A DNA stretch of 64,000 bases from Shewanella loihica PV-4. GTDB taxonomy: Bacteria > Pseudomonadota > Gammaproteobacteria > Enterobacterales > Shewanellaceae. Within the stretch, counting starts at the first letter, position 1; every line of letters begins with the position of its first letter. A model generated the notes under the pieces. The model was not told the origin of the DNA and did no database searches. It saw only the letters and a list, made by a program, of their open reading frames with translations. The translations under genes were made by a program, and so were the position numbers. Below, piece by piece: positions 48,195-55,877 of the stretch. The stretch spans positions 372,001-436,000 of the forward strand of contig NC_009092.1 in NCBI RefSeq assembly GCF_000016065.1, read 5' to 3'.

Positions 48195-48629
48195 TTAAAA
48201 GCCCCTGCGTTTCCAAAAGTTCGCCACCTGACTCTCCTCATCGTTAAGATGCACATGAAAGGTCTTCTCGGCAACCACCTTGTCACCCAGGGATAGTGTC
48301 ATGCGCCACCTGCCCACCTTGTCATGCTCGGGGGCCCAGATGGTGTCACCCAGATAGAACTTCCAGTCGTTGGACTCGACAAACAGCTCACCCTCGAAGG
48401 GCGGGCGAACATTGCCCTGCTGGTCTGGAATATGGGGATGATAGATGCAGTAGCTCAACCTTTGATTCTTGGCCTTGCGGATACGAGCGATGAAGCCAAA
48501 TTCTATGTCTATCTCTGCCGGCACATGGACCGTGGCCTTGAGAAACTTGGGCAGATCCGGGCTCTCTTCATCCCAACGGCTGAAGAGTCCGGCCTGTAGT
48601 ATGGTGACATCGGCTTTGAGCTTAGACAA
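48195..48629 (-). CDS. Conserved protein of unknown function (DUF3859-like)
   Basis: A 144-residue soluble protein without signal peptide or membrane segment. The predicted all-beta fold, with segments such as FGFIARIRKAKNQRLSYCIYHPHIP and DTIWAPEHDKVGRWRMTLSLGDKVVAEKTFHV, resembles the DUF3859 family; I am not certain of that name. It follows the next small gene at a 21-bp distance on the same strand, so the two probably share a transcript. Confidence 0.72.
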   Translation of the reverse strand: MSKLKADVTILQAGLFSRWDEESPDLPKFLKATVHVPAEIDIEFGFIARIRKAKNQRLSYCIYHPHIPDQQGNVRPPFEGELFVESNDWKFYLGDTIWAPEHDKVGRWRMTLSLGDKVVAEKTFHVHLNDEESQVANFWKRRGF

Positions 48630-48650
48630 AAGGGGCGCGTGATTTAGGCG

Positions 48651-49046
48651 TTAGGTGTGATACTTCACGGCCATATCGATCAGCGGCTCGCGGCTGGCCT
48701 TGGCGGCGCGTAGTCTGGCCAGATAGTTCTCCCACAGATCTACCTGATTGCTGGCCAGATCATAGAGCACCTTCCAAGAGTAGAGGCCTGTGTCGTGGCC
48801 GTCGTCGAACACCAGCTTGACTGCATAGTTGCCTACAGGGGTGATGGCGTTGATATTGACGTTCTTCTTGTGGGTGACCAGCACGGGATTGCCGTGACCA
48901 TGGACCTCGGCCGAGGGGGAGTAGACCCTTAGGAGTTCGCAGCTCAAGGTAAATTGCTGACCGTTGTCGAAACTTATCTCCAGCTGGCGCGACTTGCGTT
49001 TGAGTTTGAGCCCTGTGACCTTGGGCGTATCGCTTTGGGGGGTCAT
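48651..49046 (-). CDS. DUF971 protein (gamma-butyrobetaine hydroxylase N-terminal-like)
   Basis: A 131-residue protein matching the DUF971 domain: LKLKRKSRQLEISFDNGQQFTLSCELLRVYSPSAEVHGHG, and the conserved DGHDTGLYSWKVLYDLA. The domain is found alone in many proteobacteria and fused in gamma-butyrobetaine hydroxylases, and recent family annotations link it to Fe-S handling. In gammaproteobacteria it commonly follows hslVU, as here; a terminator separates it from hslU. Confidence 0.85.
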   Translation of the reverse strand: MTPQSDTPKVTGLKLKRKSRQLEISFDNGQQFTLSCELLRVYSPSAEVHGHGNPVLVTHKKNVNINAITPVGNYAVKLVFDDGHDTGLYSWKVLYDLASNQVDLWENYLARLRAAKASREPLIDMAVKYHT

Positions 49047-49081
49047 ATGCTTCGCCTATTCATGGGAGGGTATCCCTGGTT

Positions 49082-49117
49082 AAAAAAGAGGGCCCGCAGG
49101 GGAACTGACGGGCCCTT
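49082..49117 (-). terminator. Terminator of hslVU
   Basis: On the minus strand, GGGCCCG pairs with CGGGCCC across a 12-nt loop and is followed by TCTTTTTT. It begins five bases after the hslU stop. Confidence 0.9.
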
Positions 49118-49122
49118 TAAGT

Positions 49123-50448
49123 TTACAGGATGAAGCGGCTGAGATCTTCGTCCTGTACCAAGTTCTCCAGGTGAGCGTTAACATAGTCGGCATCGATCAC
49201 AGTCGTGCTGCCTGACTTGTCCGAGGCCTCGAAGGAGAGATCTTCCATCAGGCGCTCCATCACGGTATGCAGGCGGCGGGCACCGATATTTTCGGTGCGC
49301 TCGTTGACCTGCCAGGCAGCCTGAGCGATGCGCTCGATACCCGACTCGCTAAACTCGACCTTAACGCCTTCGGTGGCCATCAATGCCACATACTGCTCGG
49401 TGAGCGAGGCATGGGGCTCGGTGAGAATGCGCTTAAAGTCGTTGGCAGACAGGGCTTCCAGCTCGACGCGGATCGGTAGACGGCCCTGCAGCTCGGGGAT
49501 GAGATCCGATGGCTTAGACATCTGGAACGCGCCCGAGGCGATAAACAGGATATGGTCTGTCTTGACCATGCCGTGCTTGGTGTTGACCGTGCAGCCTTCC
49601 ACCAGAGGCAGTAAGTCGCGTTGAACCCCTTCGCGAGAGACGTCTGGCCCCGAGGTGTCGCCACGCTTACAGATCTTGTCGATCTCATCTAGGAAGACGA
49701 TGCCGTGTTGCTCGACCAGTTCGATCGCCTGCTCTTTAAGATCGTCAGGATTCACCAGCTTGGCGGCTTCCTCTTCGATCAATAGCTTATAGGCTTCCTT
49801 GATGGTCATCTTACGACGCTTGCTGGCGCCAGGGCCCATGTTTTGGAACATGCTCTGCAGCTGGCTGGTCATCTCTTCCATGCCGGGTGGCGACATGATC
49901 TCTATGCCCACCTGAGGCGCGGCGATATCGATCTCGATCTCTTTGTCGTCCAGCTGGCCTTCGCGTAGCTTCTTGCGAAACACCTGACGGGTGCCGGTGT
50001 CATCTTTCTTCTCAGTGTCCCAGTCTTCCTTGGGTTTAGGTAGTAGGGCATCGAGAATACGCTCTTCGGCCGCTTCTTCGGCTCTGAACTTACACTTGGC
50101 CATCTGCTCTTCGCGGGTCAGCTTGACGGCGGCGTCGGTGAGGTCACGGATGATCTGCTCGACCTCCTTACCCACGTAACCGACTTCGGTAAACTTAGTG
50201 GCTTCGACCTTGATGAAAGGCGCCTTGGCCAGCTTGGCCAGACGGCGGGCGATCTCTGTCTTACCTACACCCGTAGGGCCTATCATCAGAATGTTTTTTG
50301 GGGTGACTTCTTGGCGCAGCGCGGCATCTAGCTGCATACGACGCCAGCGGTTACGCAGGGCGATAGCGACCGAACGCTTGGCGTTTTGCTGGCCTATGAT
50401 GTGGCTGTCCAGCTCGTGAACAATCTCGCGTGGAGTCATCTCAGACAT
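49123..50448 (-). CDS. hslU: ATP-dependent protease ATPase subunit HslU
   Basis: A 441-residue AAA+ unfoldase: Walker [16 protein letters not shown] (about residue 57), pore motif VGYVGKEVE, the intermediate domain (about 110-240), Walker [11 protein letters not shown], sensor regions GRLPIRVEL and [15 protein letters not shown], and the C-terminal tail LSRFIL that docks into HslV. It unfolds substrates for HslV in the cytosol. It lies 55 bp after hslV. Confidence 0.98.
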   Translation of the reverse strand: MSEMTPREIVHELDSHIIGQQNAKRSVAIALRNRWRRMQLDAALRQEVTPKNILMIGPTGVGKTEIARRLAKLAKAPFIKVEATKFTEVGYVGKEVEQIIRDLTDAAVKLTREEQMAKCKFRAEEAAEERILDALLPKPKEDWDTEKKDDTGTRQVFRKKLREGQLDDKEIEIDIAAPQVGIEIMSPPGMEEMTSQLQSMFQNMGPGASKRRKMTIKEAYKLLIEEEAAKLVNPDDLKEQAIELVEQHGIVFLDEIDKICKRGDTSGPDVSREGVQRDLLPLVEGCTVNTKHGMVKTDHILFIASGAFQMSKPSDLIPELQGRLPIRVELEALSANDFKRILTEPHASLTEQYVALMATEGVKVEFSESGIERIAQAAWQVNERTENIGARRLHTVMERLMEDLSFEASDKSGSTTVIDADYVNAHLENLVQDEDLSRFIL

Positions 50449-50503
50449 AAGTATCCCTTAATGCTTGGGTGCATACGTTTGGTAACAGTGAGCGGGCTCA
50501 GTG

Positions 50504-51028
50504 TTAGTAATTCAGTTCTTCTATCGTCTTGAATTGGTTGGTGAATACACAGATGTCACCGGCAATGGTCAAAGACTTTTCGGCGATCTCCTTGGCGCTG
50601 AGATCGGTATTTTCCAGCAGTGCCGTGGCCGCGGCCTGGGCAAAGTTGCCGCCTGAGCCTATGGCGATCAGGTCGTTTTCTGGCTGCACCACATCGCCGT
50701 TACCTGTGATGATCAGGCTGCACTCGGTATCGGCTACCGCCAAGAGTGCCTCGAGCTTGCGCAGCACCCTGTCTGAGCGCCAATCTTTGGCCATCTCGAC
50801 CGCGGCGCGCATCAGATGGCCCTGGTGCATCTCTAACTTAGATTCGAAGCGTTCGAATAGGGTAAAAGCATCGGCGGTGCCGCCGGCAAAGCCCGCGAGG
50901 ACCTTGTTGTGATACAGGCGTCGAACCTTTCTGGCGTTTCCTTTCATCACTGTATTTCCCAGTGATACCTGGCCGTCTCCGGCAATGACAACCTGATTGT
51001 TGCGACGTACTGAAACGATTGTGGTCAC
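50504..51028 (-). CDS. hslV: ATP-dependent protease peptidase subunit HslV
   Basis: A 174-residue N-terminal-threonine peptidase. The GTG start places Thr-Thr (TTIVSVRR) at the mature N-terminus, as required for catalysis, with the conserved lysine in [10 protein letters not shown]. An upstream in-frame extension would bury the catalytic threonine and is rejected. GAGGAAA precedes the GTG. A heat-shock promoter lies about 60 bp upstream, matching regulation in Escherichia coli. Confidence 0.97.
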   Translation of the reverse strand: MTTIVSVRRNNQVVIAGDGQVSLGNTVMKGNARKVRRLYHNKVLAGFAGGTADAFTLFERFESKLEMHQGHLMRAAVEMAKDWRSDRVLRKLEALLAVADTECSLIITGNGDVVQPENDLIAIGSGGNFAQAAATALLENTDLSAKEIAEKSLTIAGDICVFTNQFKTIEELNY

Positions 51029-51085
51029 GGTATTTCCTCTTCTCAAGCCGACGAGTAGGAAACTCATCGGTGGACAATAGCTTAG

Positions 51086-51113
51086 ATATGGGGGTGGCAT
51101 TTTGTTTTTCAAG
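51086..51113 (-). promoter_or_regulatory. Sigma-32 (heat-shock) promoter of hslVU
   Basis: On the minus strand, CCCTTGAAA (-35) is followed by a 13-bp spacer and CCCCATAT (-10), nearly identical to the sigma-32 consensus CTTGAAA/CCCCATNT. It lies 58-85 bp before the hslV start, so the untranslated leader would be roughly 50 bases. Confidence 0.85.
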
Positions 51114-51332
51114 GGAGATCAACCATAGGTTTACCCACGCCAGAGGAGAAAAGCCGAGTTTTGTGCCTCTGCGACCTAAAAGCCGTTTATTTTTATCGCC
51201 TTACTCATTCAAGTATGACGTCGGGGCTAATACTAAAGAGGGGGCCTGTCTGGGCAAAACTAGCCGCTTGGTGGTGGGCTTTCATACCTTAGCCGGATGA
51301 AGGGGGAGAGGCTTGTCCGCATACTTTTGCCT
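51114..51332. other. Upstream part of the hslV-curlin intergenic region
   Basis: This stretch separates the heat-shock promoter from the hairpin-rich leader. Overlapping short frames exist on both strands but none resembles a protein. A promoter for the curlin-like gene is expected here; I cannot place it with confidence. Confidence 0.4.
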
Positions 51333-51622
51333 GCCAGCACAGGCTGGCGCTTGTTTCTAAGCCGCTTGTTTCAAACATGGGGATGAAAGGAAAACGGTTC
51401 GCGGTGTAGGGGTCGACAGGCCGGAGGTTGCACGGTGACGCTTGTCGGGATCTTCGCAGGATGCGCCAACATCGAGTGATGGGCGAAGAAGATTCGGCAT
51501 CTGGTAATCGCAGTTTCATGTTACTGCTGAGACTTGCACAGGATTGCACCACCTAGGTGGTGTGCACAGGGGTTGCCTCAGGCGAGCGCCCCGACAGATA
51601 AATTTAGTAAAGGATATTACTC
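51333..51622 (+). ncRNA. Hairpin-rich leader of the curlin-like gene (unidentified structured RNA)
   Basis: Several perfect helices lie in sequence: GCCAGC-ACAG-GCTGGC (51333-51348); CGCC/GGCG around CATC-GAGT-GATG (51464-51485); the palindrome CACCACC-TA-GGTGGTG (51547-51562); and GGGG...CCCC around GCC-TCA-GGC (51569-51592). TGTCGGG (51443-51449) can close them with CCCGACA (51590-51596), giving a multibranched fold about 154 nt long that ends 26 bases before the start codon. A 10-bp direct repeat CGCTTGTTTC (51348, 51363) precedes it. It does not match the cyclic-di-GMP, cobalamin or TPP riboswitch cores. The existence of an RNA is inferred. Confidence 0.42.
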
Positions 51623-53317
51623 ATGACAAAGCTACTTCCACTGGCCGCCGCCATTGCGATGACAATAGGTACCGCCCACGCTGCCGACAGCACGGCGACC
51701 ACTTCACAAAATGGTTCGGGTAACATTGCCTCGACGGTGCAGACTGGTACTAATCATACTGCGACTATCAATACCGCCCTGGGTTTCGACAGCTCGGCGA
51801 CTATCGACCAAGCCGGTGACGCGCAAACGGCCACCATCAACCAGATCGGCGGCGTCGCGAACTCTAGCGCCATGGTGACTCAGTCTGTGTCGTCAAATAA
51901 CGCTACCGTTAACCAGGAGCACATGGACAACACCCATGCGACGGTTACCCAGGCCGGTGAGAGCAACAACGCCGATGTGAATCAGCTGCATGTTAACGAC
52001 TCACAGGCGATCGTTGTGCAACAGGGTAACACCAACAACGCCAACATCAGACAGTATGGTTTCGGCATCCATAACCCAGCCGGTTCAACCATATTGCAGA
52101 CTGGCAACAACAACAGCGCTAATACAGATCAAGATACCTCTACCGACGCCCTGTCGACCGTAGTACAGACCGGCGCCGAGAACATCGCCAACGTTAACCA
52201 GATGAACAACGCCGAACGTTCGGTTGTTGCGATTAATCAGATCACTAACAGCTCTGTGGCAACGGCGACTCAGGATGGCTCTGCCGACTCGAGCATCACC
52301 ATCAACCAGATCAACGGCTCTATCGGCACCGCCGATGTGACCCAAAGCAACGGCAGCGAAAACCTGGCGAGCGTGACTCAGGATGATAACAGCCTGAATG
52401 CCACGGCGAGCGTGTCGCAAACTGGCAGCTTCAACCAGGTGAATACACTGCAACAGCATGCCATCAACACCAGCCTGAGCGTGATGCAAAACGGTGAGTC
52501 TAACATCGCCTCAGTTAATCAAGAGCATGTGAACGACAGCGTCGCGACCGTAAATGTGACCGGTGACACCAACACCACCACAGTGCGTCAGTATGGCTTC
52601 GGTTACCATGAACCAGCGTCGGCGACCGTAACGACTGTGGGTAACTTCAACAACGTGAACATCAATCAGGATACTTCGTTCATGGCTGAGGCCAGCGTAA
52701 ACCAGGTGGGTAACGGTAACATCGCCCTGGTGAGCCAGCTTAATGAGTCTGATAATTCCAAGGTGTTCATCGACCAGATCGATGCCAGCGAAAACGGTAA
52801 TGTTGTCGTGGCGCAGGATCAGGCTGCCGACTCTACGGCGACTGTGATGCAGTCAGGTGTTAATGGTTCGGCGGTATTTGTGGCCCAGGGTCCAGGTAGC
52901 CAGCTGAATGCCAACGTGAACCAAACTGCTAGCGTGGGCGGTATCGTAAATATCAATCAAGATGGCCTAGATCAAGGCGCCATGGTGAGCCAGAGCGGCA
53001 CAGACAACATGGCCGACATCGACCAGACTGCCTCGCTGAACCGCGTGACTGTTGCTCAGATGGGCGATTTCGGTGCAGCCGATATCGACCAGACAGGCAA
53101 CAACAACGAAGGTTGGCTTAACCAGACCGGCGGCGAATACAATGACGCCGTGCTGCTGCAACAGGGCGATGACAACTACGCCATGATCGAGCAATCTGGC
53201 CTGGGTCTTGATGGCGCACACAACCTGGCGACCATCAACCAGCTGGGCATGAACGATAGCGCTTCTATCATGCAGGCCGGTGGTTTCGGTAATACGGCGA
53301 CCATCACGCAGAACTAA
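51623..53317 (+). CDS. Curlin-repeat (functional amyloid-like) secreted protein
   Basis: A 564-residue protein: signal peptide (cleavage after THAAD), then more than twenty degenerate curlin-type repeats with the pattern (A/S)x(V/I)xQxGxxNxAx(V/I)xQ, poor in Cys and rich in N, Q, G, S, T. CsgA/CsgB proteins with such repeats form amyloid fibres of the biofilm matrix but are about 150 residues. This one is nearly four times longer and contains two related blocks of about 179 residues (landmarks RQYGFG at 143 and 322; GESN at 112 and 291). No csgDEFG genes lie nearby, so export would need a CsgG elsewhere. A TAAAGGA ribosome site precedes the ATG. Confidence 0.87.
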   Translation: MTKLLPLAAAIAMTIGTAHAADSTATTSQNGSGNIASTVQTGTNHTATINTALGFDSSATIDQAGDAQTATINQIGGVANSSAMVTQSVSSNNATVNQEHMDNTHATVTQAGESNNADVNQLHVNDSQAIVVQQGNTNNANIRQYGFGIHNPAGSTILQTGNNNSANTDQDTSTDALSTVVQTGAENIANVNQMNNAERSVVAINQITNSSVATATQDGSADSSITINQINGSIGTADVTQSNGSENLASVTQDDNSLNATASVSQTGSFNQVNTLQQHAINTSLSVMQNGESNIASVNQEHVNDSVATVNVTGDTNTTTVRQYGFGYHEPASATVTTVGNFNNVNINQDTSFMAEASVNQVGNGNIALVSQLNESDNSKVFIDQIDASENGNVVVAQDQAADSTATVMQSGVNGSAVFVAQGPGSQLNANVNQTASVGGIVNINQDGLDQGAMVSQSGTDNMADIDQTASLNRVTVAQMGDFGAADIDQTGNNNEGWLNQTGGEYNDAVLLQQGDDNYAMIEQSGLGLDGAHNLATINQLGMNDSASIMQAGGFGNTATITQN

Positions 53318-53335
53318 GCGATTAACGCAGACAAC

Positions 53336-53363
53336 AAAAAGCCAGCATCAAGCTGGCTTTTTT
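53336..53363 (+). terminator. Terminator of the curlin-like gene
   Basis: AAAAAGCCAGC-ATCAA-GCTGGCTTTTTT; strong stem and T-run 20 bp after the stop. The A-run on the other side lets it also serve the convergent ftsN transcript. Confidence 0.92.
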
Positions 53364-53416
53364 ATTGCCTCAAGCATAAAAAAAACGGGTCAGGGCCCGT
53401 CTTTAGTCTGCTAAGG

Positions 53417-53995
53417 CTAGCTGCCTTCCCAGAACCAGATCTGACAGCCGTTGAGGCCGCCACGCTGTAGTATGTGGCGATGTTTCTCGGCAAGGCGTTT
53501 ACGCTCGTAAGGGCCTAGCACCACCTTATACCAGGTGCCGTTGCTGCCGCTGACCTTACGCACCTGCGCCTCTAGCCCCTGGAAGGCGATCACCGCCTTC
53601 ATCTCATTGGCCTGAGATTCCTGTCTGAAGGAGCCGCATTGCATCTGGTAGGGGCGAGTCGGCGTGGTGTTTTCCGGAATATCCACCTCGACCTGCTTAT
53701 TCTCCAGCTCCTCTTGGTAGGTCCACTCTTCCTTTGGCTTAGGCGGTAGCGCATTGGGGTCCTTCTTGACCACCTTAGGCTTCGCCGCTTGCACCTCGGG
53801 TTGAGTCTCTACCTTGTCGGCGCTGTCGTTGATGCTCCAGAGGAAGTAGCCGAAACCGCCCACTAACCCCAGGGTCACCAGAGAGAGCACGAAGGGGAAG
53901 CGTCTCGGCGCTGGTGCCGGCTGACGTCGGCCACCCGTGCTCTTCTTACGTCCTTTCGAGGCAGGTCTTCTGTTGGCGTAATCGCGATTGCTCAT
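53417..53995 (-). CDS. ftsN: Cell division protein FtsN (SPOR domain)
   Basis: A 192-residue bitopic division protein: basic cytoplasmic N-terminus (MSNRDYANRRPASKGRKK), one transmembrane helix (about 33-51), a periplasmic linker and a C-terminal SPOR domain (about 112-190; YQMQCGSFRQESQANEMKAVIAFQG...WYKVVLGPYERKRLAE). It binds denuded septal peptidoglycan and triggers constriction. It is shorter than Escherichia coli FtsN (319), with a reduced linker. The gene follows argS by 14 bp. The usual neighbour hslV is separated from it by the curlin-like gene. Confidence 0.92.
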   Translation of the reverse strand: MSNRDYANRRPASKGRKKSTGGRRQPAPAPRRFPFVLSLVTLGLVGGFGYFLWSINDSADKVETQPEVQAAKPKVVKKDPNALPPKPKEEWTYQEELENKQVEVDIPENTTPTRPYQMQCGSFRQESQANEMKAVIAFQGLEAQVRKVSGSNGTWYKVVLGPYERKRLAEKHRHILQRGGLNGCQIWFWEGS

Positions 53996-54009
53996 CCTGG
54001 CGCCCTATA

Positions 54010-55755
54010 CTACATGCGTTCTAAGGTTTCGATACCCAGTAGATCAAGACCCTGCTTCAGCGTCTTAGCGGTCAGCTGTGCTAGCAATAGACGGCTCTTC
54101 TTCTCATCTTCTGAGTCGGCCGCCAGCACTGGGCAGGCCTCGTAGAAGCTTGAGAAGGCGCCAGCCAGTTCAAACAGGTAGCCACACAGGGCGTGAGGCT
54201 GACCCTTGGCCACCATGCGGCCTAGCACCTCGGCAAACTGGGCCAGCTTGTTGCCCAGCTCTTTCTCTTTGTCGTGCTCCAGCTTGATGCTGGCGCCCGT
54301 GAGGTCGATTTCGGCCGCACGCTTGAAGATGCCTGCAACACGCGTGTAGGCGTAGAGCAGGTAAGGCGCCGTGTTGCCCTCGAAGCTCAGCATCTGCTCG
54401 AAGCTGAAGATGTAGTCACTGGCGCGGTTCTTCGACAGGTCGGCATATTTCACCGAGGCGATACCCACCACTTTGGCGATCTTGGCCAGCTCCTCTTCAT
54501 CCATATCTGGATTCTTGCTGCGTACCAGTTCCAGCGCACGGGTCTCGGCCTCGCTCAGCAGATCAACCAGCTTCACCACGCCACCAGAGCGGGTCTTGAA
54601 TGGGCGACCATCTTCGCCGTTCATGGTGCCAAAGCCCATGTGTTCCAGACTCAGCTCTGGACGGACGAAGTTAGCGGTGCGGGCCAGGCTGAATACCTGC
54701 TGGAAGTGCAGGGCCTGACGCAGGTCGACGAAGTACAGGGCGCGGTCGGCCTTGAGTACGTTTGAGCGATAGCGCATCGCCGCCAGATCGCTGGTGGCAT
54801 ACAGGAAGCCGCCGTCGGCCTTCTGGATGATCACAGGCAGTGGTTCACCCTCTTTGGTTTGGAACTCATCCTGGAAGACCACCTTGGCGCCGTTACTTTC
54901 TGACAATAGGCCCTGGGCATCCAGATCCCGTACCACCTGCTCGAGGTCATCGTTGTAGGCGCTCTCGCCGCGCACGTCGGCGCGGGTCAGGCTCACGCCC
55001 AGACGCTCATAAACCTCGTGGCAATGGCTCAGTGAGATATCGTTAAATTCACGCCATAGCTTGTTGCAGTACTCGTCGCCCGATTGCAGCTCAACCACGA
55101 GCTGGCGAGCGCGGGTAGCAAACTCTTCCGACTCGTCGAAACGTACCTTTGCGGCGCGGTAGAAGCTCTCGAGATCCGCCAGTTCAACCTGGGCTTGCTC
55201 GCCTTGCTGGGCGCGTAGCTCTTCCATGTAGGCCAGCAGCATGCCGAACTGGGTGCCCCAGTCGCCGACGTGGTTCTGGCGGATCACCTTGTGACCCTGG
55301 AACTCCAGCGCGCGTACCACGGCGTCACCGATAATGGTTGAACGTAGGTGGCCTACGTGCATCTCTTTGGCCAGGTTTGGCGAAGAGTAGTCGACCACCA
55401 CTGTCTGCGGCGTTGGCAGGGTTACACCCAGGTGATCGTCGCTCAGGGCGGCCATCAGCTGGTTGGTCAGGGCGTTCTCATCGATAAAGAAGTTGATGAA
55501 ACCTGGGCCGGCGATCTCAACTTTAGCCACCTGGCTGTTTTGTGGCAGGCTATCGATTATCAGCTGTGCGACCTCACGAGGATTCTTGCGAGCCACCTTG
55601 GTCAGCATCATGGCTAGGTTGGTGGCAAAATCACCGTGGGTTTTGTCTTTGGTTCGGTCAACCTGAATACGAGCCTCAAAATCGGCAGGGATGATCGCCT
55701 GCTGTTTTAGGGTTTGAATGGCTTGTTCGAGCAAAGATTGAATATGTGATTTCAT
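54010..55755 (-). CDS. argS: Arginyl-tRNA synthetase
   Basis: A 581-residue class I synthetase charging tRNA-Arg. The N-terminal Add1 domain precedes the catalytic core with the HIGH-type motif HVGH ([21 protein letters not shown], about residue 123); as in many ArgRS the KMSKS loop is replaced ([11 protein letters not shown]). The C-terminal DALR anticodon domain ends [12 protein letters not shown]. The length matches the family (577). Confidence 0.97.
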   Translation of the reverse strand: MKSHIQSLLEQAIQTLKQQAIIPADFEARIQVDRTKDKTHGDFATNLAMMLTKVARKNPREVAQLIIDSLPQNSQVAKVEIAGPGFINFFIDENALTNQLMAALSDDHLGVTLPTPQTVVVDYSSPNLAKEMHVGHLRSTIIGDAVVRALEFQGHKVIRQNHVGDWGTQFGMLLAYMEELRAQQGEQAQVELADLESFYRAAKVRFDESEEFATRARQLVVELQSGDEYCNKLWREFNDISLSHCHEVYERLGVSLTRADVRGESAYNDDLEQVVRDLDAQGLLSESNGAKVVFQDEFQTKEGEPLPVIIQKADGGFLYATSDLAAMRYRSNVLKADRALYFVDLRQALHFQQVFSLARTANFVRPELSLEHMGFGTMNGEDGRPFKTRSGGVVKLVDLLSEAETRALELVRSKNPDMDEEELAKIAKVVGIASVKYADLSKNRASDYIFSFEQMLSFEGNTAPYLLYAYTRVAGIFKRAAEIDLTGASIKLEHDKEKELGNKLAQFAEVLGRMVAKGQPHALCGYLFELAGAFSSFYEACPVLAADSEDEKKSRLLLAQLTAKTLKQGLDLLGIETLERM

Positions 55756-55877
55756 TGGCGTTTAATCGACAGTTGCTAAATAAAAAGATTCGGGGATAAC
55801 CGCGTATTTTAGCCGCTTGTGGTGGCCAATTGCTATCCTCTGGCGGGATTTTTATGAGCTATTTTTGCATTTTTTGA

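Noticed and set aside
51289..51552. An 87-residue reading frame on the minus strand within the leader region
   Set aside because: It lacks a ribosome site and family-like features and is explained by GC-rich hairpin sequence.
51333..51622. Cyclic di-GMP, TPP or cobalamin riboswitch upstream of the curlin-like gene
   Set aside because: Short stretches on either strand recall these (for example GTGCAA and CTGAGA), but the conserved cores do not occur in the right order or spacing.
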